Shown: piece by piece, positions 16,720 through 21,271 of the stretch
Numbering within the stretch: the stretch's first letter is position 1
Layout: every line of letters begins with the position of its first letter
Assembly: GCA_903970295.1 (NCBI GenBank)
Contig: CAJCHQ010000049.1
Span: 1-21,271 of the forward strand
Direction of reading: 5' to 3'
From: Bryobacterales bacterium
GTDB taxonomy: Bacteria > Cyanobacteriota > Vampirovibrionia > Obscuribacterales > Obscuribacteraceae
Length of the DNA stretch: 21,271 nt
Made by a program: the position numbers and the translations under genes
The notes under the pieces: model-generated
Databases searched by the model: none
What the model saw: the letters and a program-made list of their open reading frames with translations, nothing else
Told to the model about the DNA's origin: nothing

Positions 16720-16917
16720 TTACCTCCTTGGCTCCGCCGACACTTTTGGGCTCGACTTCGTCTGCTGATGATGTTTGGTCACACCCGGTGATTCGTTTGC
16801 GTCTTGGTCTTCCTGTATCTGATGATATTTCCAGAAGCCCACTGCTAAGCACAGGATGAACGTGACACCAAATGTGATACTGATTAATTCTTTGTACTGA
16901 ATCAGGTGTTCGATCAT
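16720..16917 (-). CDS. Small single-helix membrane protein
   Basis: A 65-residue protein with one predicted membrane helix at residues 12-29 (SITFGVTFILCLAVGFW), a short N-terminus and a hydrophilic C-terminal tail with HH, QQ and Pro/Ser-rich stretches. No family is recognised. GGGAG lies 6 nt before ATG 16917. Its stop overlaps the rhomboid ribosome site. Another frame over the same bases lacks a ribosome site and a helix. A one-helix protein placed directly before a rhomboid gene could be a substrate or adaptor; this is inference. Confidence 0.75.
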   Translation of the reverse strand: MIEHLIQYKELISITFGVTFILCLAVGFWKYHQIQEDQDANESPGVTKHHQQTKSSPKVSAEPRR

Positions 16918-16935
16918 TTTTCACTCCCTGGAGCC

Positions 16936-16956
16936 CTGGCAGATTGTGTCTGCCAG
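16936..16956 (-). terminator. Intercistronic hairpin after the BatD-like gene
   Basis: Perfect 8-bp stem CTGGCAGA (16936-16943) with TCTGCCAG (16949-16956), 5-nt loop TTGTG, filling the gap between the BatD-like gene and the small membrane protein gene. No U-run follows on the minus strand; instead the next gene's ribosome site follows. It is therefore more likely an mRNA-stability or processing element than a full stop. Confidence 0.5.
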
Positions 16957-16961
16957 AGCCT

Positions 16962-18203
16962 CTAATCGTCTAATTCCGGCTGTGGCACGATGCGTATTAG
17001 GTCGGCTTGCAATTTGCCGATCTGCTGCAAGGTGAGTTCGAGCGGTTGGTCTGCTGGAGCATAAAGCACCGACTCGCAAGTATCGAGGACGCTTATGATG
17101 TCGGGCAAACGAGGATCCTCTGCCATGATGGCGGAGAGTTCCTTGATTGTCAGTGCCTCGATTTTCATCTTGCTGGTTTGGGCCAGATATTTGCGTAAAG
17201 CTGTGTCGATTTTGCGCAAATAGTTGCTGTTGAAGTCTCCATACTCTCTGGCATCGCTAAAGACCTTAGCGAAAACATCCCAGGCGATTTCATTTGGTGG
17301 CACTATCCGACCTGGGCGTTTCCGATTGAAACGGACGACCAGGCGGCGCAGGAAACCAAACCAGATCGTCATGAACAAACCGGCGGTAGTCAACGGCCAA
17401 CCAAGCCAGGACTGGCGTATGACGTCTGGCTTCAGATCACCCTCCAGCGGCTCATCGTCATTGTCGACAACAACGGGCGTTGTCGTAATCACGAAGTCTG
17501 GCGTAGTGAGAATTCGCCAGTTCGGCTGTTTGACGCCAGGGGGCACATCCACGGCGTATTGCAAATCCAGATTGAAAGCGATCATTGGTTTCGTGACAAA
17601 GGTTTGCACCTTGAGTTCGATGCCGTAGAGAATTGTATGCGGTCTGTGTGGGTCCGGGCGCGAAGCGATGTCGACCTGACGCACAGGAATCAGCTGGAAA
17701 TCCGAGCCGTCAAATCCGATCACATCCTGCTTCAACGACGCGAAGTTGAGCTGCACCGAATCGTCAACCAGAATTTTGATCGAAATTGGAATCTCATCAC
17801 CGACATGATAGGCATAGAAACGTCTGTTCTCCACGCGCATAATGATGCGGCCACGTTCGCAATCTTTGATCACAGGGTTCTTTGGTTTGAGCTCGGGAGG
17901 GGGGCTGGAAAACTGGTCGGCACCTCCGCCCGGAGCAAAGCCGAGTGGATCCGGCACGAAGATCACCATGCCCGGGTCAGCTTGCACAGTAGTGCACGCA
18001 TCCTCATCCGTTTTTGCACCAGCGATCGCGCGAGCTGACACATTGGTTTGGGCGGCACCACCCGTGGATGGCAGAGTTTGACTCGATAACGGATCGAGCC
18101 GCCCCCAAGAGGTAGACGCTGGTACTTGAGCATGAACACGAACAGCTGAAGTGATGGTCAAAATGGCAGCCAGGAGGGCCGCGAATAGTCTGTGTTCTTT
18201 CAT
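16962..18203 (-). CDS. BatD/MxaA-like membrane protein of the MoxR-vWA module
   Basis: A 413-residue envelope protein. A Sec signal peptide covers residues 1-25 (cleavage after VHA). The periplasmic part (about 26-265) is beta-rich, with two cysteines (70 and 115) and a segment RFYAYHVGDEIPISIKI typical of an oxygenase-like beta-sandwich. One membrane helix follows at about 267-290 (WLGWPLTTAGLFMTIWFGFL). A helical cytoplasmic domain (300-413) carries LRKIDTALRKYLAQ and ALTIKELSAIM, as in MxaA/BatD-type proteins. Such proteins accompany MoxR ATPases, DUF58 and vWA proteins. Start: AAGGAG before ATG 18203; an in-frame Met at 18233 would overlap the DUF58 gene and spoil the signal peptide. It lies 10 bp after the DUF58 gene. 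Confidence 0.75.
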   Translation of the reverse strand: MKEHRLFAALLAAILTITSAVRVHAQVPASTSWGRLDPLSSQTLPSTGGAAQTNVSARAIAGAKTDEDACTTVQADPGMVIFVPDPLGFAPGGGADQFSSPPPELKPKNPVIKDCERGRIIMRVENRRFYAYHVGDEIPISIKILVDDSVQLNFASLKQDVIGFDGSDFQLIPVRQVDIASRPDPHRPHTILYGIELKVQTFVTKPMIAFNLDLQYAVDVPPGVKQPNWRILTTPDFVITTTPVVVDNDDEPLEGDLKPDVIRQSWLGWPLTTAGLFMTIWFGFLRRLVVRFNRKRPGRIVPPNEIAWDVFAKVFSDAREYGDFNSNYLRKIDTALRKYLAQTSKMKIEALTIKELSAIMAEDPRLPDIISVLDTCESVLYAPADQPLELTLQQIGKLQADLIRIVPQPELDD

Positions 18204-18213
18204 GACTTTCTCC

Positions 18214-19221
18214 TTATCTGCGATGACCGCCAAACAGCCGCATCATCGATGGAACAACATCGTCAACGTCCTGCTCTGTGCTGAAAACGTCCCAATCGCA
18301 ATTAGCTTCTTCAAAGAAGGCGCAGAGTTGTTCTAACTTTTTCTGCGCGTTTGCTCGAAACTGTGCGCGGTTGACGTCGTTCAGCCAGATCGTTGTGGTT
18401 TCGCCCGAGACAATGTCCCGCAGGGTGTACATGCCGCGTCCCGATGGGAGTTCGCGTTCACGCTCGTCCTGAATCACCAGGCAGACCAGATCGTGCACTG
18501 CCGCTGCATCTGTCAGCGCTTCTTTGTCCGCTTCCGACAAACTGAGGAAGTCGGAAACGACAAAGACCAAGGACTTTTTCCGCCCGAGTTCGCCGAGCGC
18601 TTCGCGCATGCCGCTAGCGGCAGTTGCTTGCGCTGGTTTCGCTGGCGGCTGAGTGCCGAACAAGCCGGTGAACTTTTCGCGCAATTTTCTCGACTGCACG
18701 GGCTGAGGCTCGACAAAGATCGAATCCGGTGGTTCCAAAATTGCTTCCATCGCCGGTGCAAATACGGCCTTTGCTCCGCGTGGTCCAACTCTGGACTCGA
18801 CTGCCTGGGCCGAGACCGTGAAGACTTTTGTCCGGTCTTGAGTCTTTGCAGCACAGGCTAAAATCGAAGCGGTGAGTTCAGCACCAAGAACGCTTTTGCA
18901 CACGCGCTTCGTGCCGAACTGCATTGTCCAGCCAACGTCGACAATGACAGCGATGGAAATATCTTTCGGTTGTTGATATTTGACCGTTATAATTGTGTCA
19001 TCGCCTGATTGAGCTGTTGCGAAGTGATCGATCTCGCGGGGATCGTCTCCGGGTTCGTATTCTTGCCTCGAAGCGATTTCGTAACCGTCCGAGCCTCTCG
19101 ACTGACTGGCTCTCTCACCATTGCGGGCGACCGGGTTCGAGGTCTTCCAGAGAACTTGAACCGGGATGGAAAACACGCGTTTTCCCATTTCACTGAGAAT
19201 TTCTTCCGTGGCCTTTTTCAT
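18214..19221 (-). CDS. DUF58 protein (vWA-like) of the MoxR-vWA module
   Basis: A 335-residue cytoplasmic protein. The DUF58 signature is REYEPGDDPREIDHF-like: here RQEYEPGDDPREIDHFATA at residues 52-70. A vWA-like domain follows: IAVIVDVGWTMQFG, then LVFVVSDFLSLSEAD. The metal-ion motif expected as DxSxS reads Asp95-Val-Gly97-Trp-Thr99, so metal binding may be altered, as is common in DUF58. DUF58 proteins are encoded beside MoxR ATPases and are thought to connect the chaperone to its clients. Start: AAGGAG with 6-nt spacing favours the second of two adjacent ATGs (19221; the first is 19224). Between it and the upstream moxR gene lies the structured element at 19263-19391. Confidence 0.87.
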   Translation of the reverse strand: MKKATEEILSEMGKRVFSIPVQVLWKTSNPVARNGERASQSRGSDGYEIASRQEYEPGDDPREIDHFATAQSGDDTIITVKYQQPKDISIAVIVDVGWTMQFGTKRVCKSVLGAELTASILACAAKTQDRTKVFTVSAQAVESRVGPRGAKAVFAPAMEAILEPPDSIFVEPQPVQSRKLREKFTGLFGTQPPAKPAQATAASGMREALGELGRKKSLVFVVSDFLSLSEADKEALTDAAAVHDLVCLVIQDERERELPSGRGMYTLRDIVSGETTTIWLNDVNRAQFRANAQKKLEQLCAFFEEANCDWDVFSTEQDVDDVVPSMMRLFGGHRR

Positions 19222-19262
19222 CATTAACTCCTTGATTCGATCCTGTTCTTAAATTGAGTCGG

Positions 19263-19391
19263 TGATGAAGGCTCTAAGCGGTCCGGAACGGACCCGGCTT
19301 TGCCGGTTGCCAAAAAGGTAGTGCGCGTGATCACGCCAGTTCGGTGTGAACTGGCAGCCAAAACGCACTACCTACCGGCAGGTCTTCATCA
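19263..19391 (-). ncRNA. Nested multi-stem RNA element between moxR and DUF58 genes
   Basis: Five stems nest in 129 nt. P1 is TGATGAAGGCT (19263-19273) with GGTCTTCATCA (19381-19391), 11 bp with two G-T pairs. P2 is GGTCCG/CGGACC (19280-19285, 19289-19294). P3 is TGCCGG/CCGGCA (19301-19306, 19375-19380), adjoining P1. P4 is AGGTAGTGCG/CGCACTACCT (19316-19325, 19364-19373). P5 is GCCAGTTC/GAACTGGC (19335-19342, 19348-19355). P3 competes with a local hairpin CCGGC-TTT-GCCGG (19294-19306), so two folds are possible. On the minus strand P4 is followed by TTTTT, like a terminator. The moxR stop codon is the outer edge of P1. Whether it is a terminator/attenuator, a regulatory RNA or a short mobile repeat is unknown. 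Confidence 0.6.
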
Positions 19392-20435
19392 GTGTTTTTG
19401 CGGCAAGCGGTCGTCGAGCAACCGCACCCTGTCGAACACTTTCTGCACAACATCCTCTCTGACACTCAGCTTGCGACCAGCTGACGGGTCGAGGAAGATG
19501 CGATGATGCAGAACATCGCCGGCGACTGCTTTGATATTGTCTATCGAGACTCTGTCTTGCCCGTTGTAGAGGGCGTGTGCAGCAGCAAGATAAGCAGTCC
19601 AGATGATCGCGCGCGGCGAGCCTCCGTAAGTGATTGCTTTCTTCAGTTTTGCCGCTTCTTCTTTGCCATGCACTGATTCGAATAGGTCGTCGGTCGGGCG
19701 CGTTGCGCGCACGAGGTCAACGATATATTCCTTTGCCGGCTGACTGATTTGGGCTGCGATTTCGTCGACGAAGTCCTGCATTTCCAGCAGTTCTTCCTTG
19801 GTGATTACTTTCTTGACCAGGTTCAAAGACTTGCGCTTGTTGACCAGGATGTTAGTGAGCATTTCGATTTCCTGGCTGCGTGTGACGTAGCCCATGTCCA
19901 GCAGCGCAGCGAATCGGTCGATAAGCGCTTCTGCGATGCTGTAGGTGCCTTCCTGCTCAATCGGATTGATAGTCGCGGCAAGCATGTAAAACTCTTCCAT
20001 GGGACGCGTATCTTCTCCGATTGTCACAGTTCGTTCCTGTCCGGCTTCCAGAAAGGCAGCACCGGTTTTTCCCGGAGTGCGGTTGAATTCGTCGGCATGG
20101 ACGATGTTAACGGGCTTGTGGTCCTTTTCTACCGCCGGCCCCCAGACCGTGACAAATTGTCTGATGCCCGGATCCCAGATTCTGCTGCCGGTGATGTCGG
20201 AAGGTTTGTGGTCCGGTGTCAACTGGATGCGGGAAACCTGAATGTTCTCGATAGTTTTTTGCAACGCTGCGATCAGCGTAGTCTTTGCGGTACCGGGCAC
20301 CGCCCTCAGAAGCACATTGCCCCGAGCGAGAATGGTTAAGATGATCATGTCTTTGATGACTTCGTAACCGATCACCACTTTGTCCAGTTCGGCGCGTAAA
20401 AGACGCAGTTTTGTACTGAAAATTTTGGCGTTCAT
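19389..20435 (-). CDS. MoxR-family AAA+ ATPase
   Basis: A cytoplasmic chaperone-like ATPase of 348 residues. Walker A is VPGTAKT (Lys51), Walker B is HADEFNRT (Asp115, Glu116), then FLEAGQERTVTIGE, sensor 1 region ATINPIEQEGTYSIAEALIDRF, and the C-terminal lid with GGSPRAIIW. All match the MoxR subfamily. Two departures are seen: the usual first glycine of Walker A is Ala45, and the Walker B sequence reads ADEF where ADEI is usual. MoxR proteins act with vWA-domain partners in assembly of protein complexes. AAGGAA lies 9 nt before ATG 20435. It is flanked by vWA and DUF58 genes in the same direction; intercistronic inverted repeats lie on both sides. Confidence 0.95.
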   Translation of the reverse strand: MNAKIFSTKLRLLRAELDKVVIGYEVIKDMIILTILARGNVLLRAVPGTAKTTLIAALQKTIENIQVSRIQLTPDHKPSDITGSRIWDPGIRQFVTVWGPAVEKDHKPVNIVHADEFNRTPGKTGAAFLEAGQERTVTIGEDTRPMEEFYMLAATINPIEQEGTYSIAEALIDRFAALLDMGYVTRSQEIEMLTNILVNKRKSLNLVKKVITKEELLEMQDFVDEIAAQISQPAKEYIVDLVRATRPTDDLFESVHGKEEAAKLKKAITYGGSPRAIIWTAYLAAAHALYNGQDRVSIDNIKAVAGDVLHHRIFLDPSAGRKLSVREDVVQKVFDRVRLLDDRLPQKH

Positions 20436-20452
20436 AAATTGAATTCCTTCCC

Positions 20453-20482
20453 GGCAGTCAGGTGTTCGAGCGCCTGACTGCC
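20453..20482 (-). promoter_or_regulatory. Intercistronic hairpin before moxR
   Basis: Perfect 10-bp stem GGCAGTCAGG (20453-20462) with CCTGACTGCC (20473-20482). The 10-nt loop can close further through G-C and G-U pairs to a UCGA loop. It fills the gap between the vWA gene and moxR and ends just before the moxR ribosome site. No U-run follows, so RNA processing, 3'-end protection or translational tuning is more likely than termination. Confidence 0.5.
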
Positions 20483-20493
20483 TGGTTCCCTGG

Positions 20494-21271
20494 TTAGGCG
20501 CGGCGGCGCCGGAAGAGCAAAGTGCGAAACTCGAGCAGCAAAACGAGAATCAGACAAGGCACCGCGAAATACTTAAATAAGTGCACTGGTTGATTCTCTA
20601 TTTTCGAACCAGAAATGGAGCTCGCCCATTTGATCGGTAACTTGCCTCCCGCATTCAAAAGCAAGGGCTGAGTGCCGAAGTTCTGGGCCAGGTCATTGAG
20701 TTCTTTGAGATTGAGCTTGGTCTGGCAATTGCCTGCTGCATCATGGTCTTCGCACGCTTGCAGTTGTACATAACCTTTTGCCACACCCTTCTCGTTGTAA
20801 TTAGGTATTTTCATCTCTGTTTCGGAGCCGACCGCGACAACGATCACTTTGATGTGCGCGGCTTTGATCTCGTCTACAGTTTTCGCCAGCGCTTTGCGGT
20901 CCAAATCATCGTTGCCGCCGTCACTGAAGAGAATAATCACCTTCTCCTTCTGGGGTTCGGGGGTACTGGCAAAAGTTGTCAGCGCGCTAGCCAACCCTTT
21001 GCCGTAGTCCGAACCATCGCCGGGAGCTTGACCGATTTCCAGCCAGTCGTTGTCGAATTCCCATCTGATCTTTTGGAAATTGTCGTCGAGGTCGACCTGA
21101 TCTTTGCCATCGCCTTCATACAAGACGATGCCCAGTTCGTTGCCTGCTAGAGCCGGCATCAGCTGTTGTTTGATCGCCAATTCCACCTCATCGAGTCGCC
21201 GGCCATATGGGCCGAGCACTTCCTGTGGTGGCTTGCCATCAAGCGGCGGAAACGAATCGCGATGGTCTTCG
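20494..21271 (-). CDS. Membrane-anchored von Willebrand A domain protein (5' part beyond right edge)
   Basis: Only the last 258 or so residues are in the window; the frame stays open to the right edge. The vWA fold shows in LGIVLYEGD, SDYGKGLASALTTFA, the metal-site strand VIILFSDGGNDD and HIKVIVVAVGSE. The first MIDAS motif (DxSxS) must lie outside the window. A single membrane helix near the C-terminus (YFAVPCLILVLLLEF) is followed by a basic RRRR end, so the vWA domain is probably periplasmic and tail-anchored, as in BatA/BatB-like proteins. A GTG at 21219 is in frame but the sequence upstream of it remains coding-like, so it is not the start. It is upstream of moxR in the same operon. Confidence 0.87.
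   Translation of the reverse strand, partial: EDHRDSFPPLDGKPPQEVLGPYGRRLDEVELAIKQQLMPALAGNELGIVLYEGDGKDQVDLDDNFQKIRWEFDNDWLEIGQAPGDGSDYGKGLASALTTFASTPEPQKEKVIILFSDGGNDDLDRKALAKTVDEIKAAHIKVIVVAVGSETEMKIPNYNEKGVAKGYVQLQACEDHDAAGNCQTKLNLKELNDLAQNFGTQPLLLNAGGKLPIKWASSISGSKIENQPVHLFKYFAVPCLILVLLLEFRTLLFRRRRA

Noticed and set aside
16712..16924. Alternative 70-codon frame over the small membrane protein
   Set aside because: No membrane helix and no ribosome site; the frame at 16720-16917 has both.

Overview
The window is a gene-dense bacterial chromosome segment with GC content near one half by eye. Most genes lie on the minus strand. I lean, with low confidence, towards a non-photosynthetic cyanobacterial relative (Vampirovibrionia/Obscuribacterales type) or another deep-branching Gram-negative lineage. 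The reasons are an archaeal/eukaryote-type prolyl-tRNA synthetase, a BtpA-family protein, two DUF4388 (PATAN) proteins, a lipoprotein with a lipobox, and strong Shine-Dalgarno sites. No photosynthesis gene, rRNA, tRNA, CRISPR array, transposase or phage gene was seen.

Layout. 1-374: N-terminus of proS (minus, runs off the left edge). 766-1923: an S33 proline iminopeptidase, with a short remnant of a second copy of its 3' end just upstream. 2153-2923: a TPR-like protein. 3220-5876: two divergently transcribed DUF4388 proteins, one carrying a degenerate GGDEF domain; the plus-strand one ends overlapping the convergent btpA (5873-6694). 7209-7802: an unrecognised cysteine-containing protein. 8240-13248: a complete urease locus. 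ureA-ureB-ureF-ureC-ureE run leftward and ureG-ureD run rightward from a shared 80-bp promoter region, giving all three structural subunits and the D, E, F and G accessory proteins for nickel-centre assembly. 13249-14116 is mostly non-coding, with one small possible gene, a cluster of hairpins and a terminator.

14117-21271 is one long minus-strand operon whose 5' end lies beyond the right edge. In transcription order it holds a membrane-anchored von Willebrand A (vWA) protein, a MoxR AAA+ ATPase, a DUF58 protein, a BatD/MxaA-like membrane protein, a one-helix membrane protein, a rhomboid protease and a Pro/Thr-repeat lipoprotein. The first four match the known MoxR-vWA chaperone modules. The coupling to a rhomboid protease and a lipoprotein suggests a cell-envelope assembly or quality-control module, which is my inference.

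Several gaps of this operon hold strong inverted repeats. The most striking is a 129-nt element that begins at the moxR stop codon and can fold into a nested multi-stem structure (19263-19391). That element, the MoxR-rhomboid gene set, the inactive GGDEF-DUF4388 protein and the pip remnant are the parts most worth a second look.
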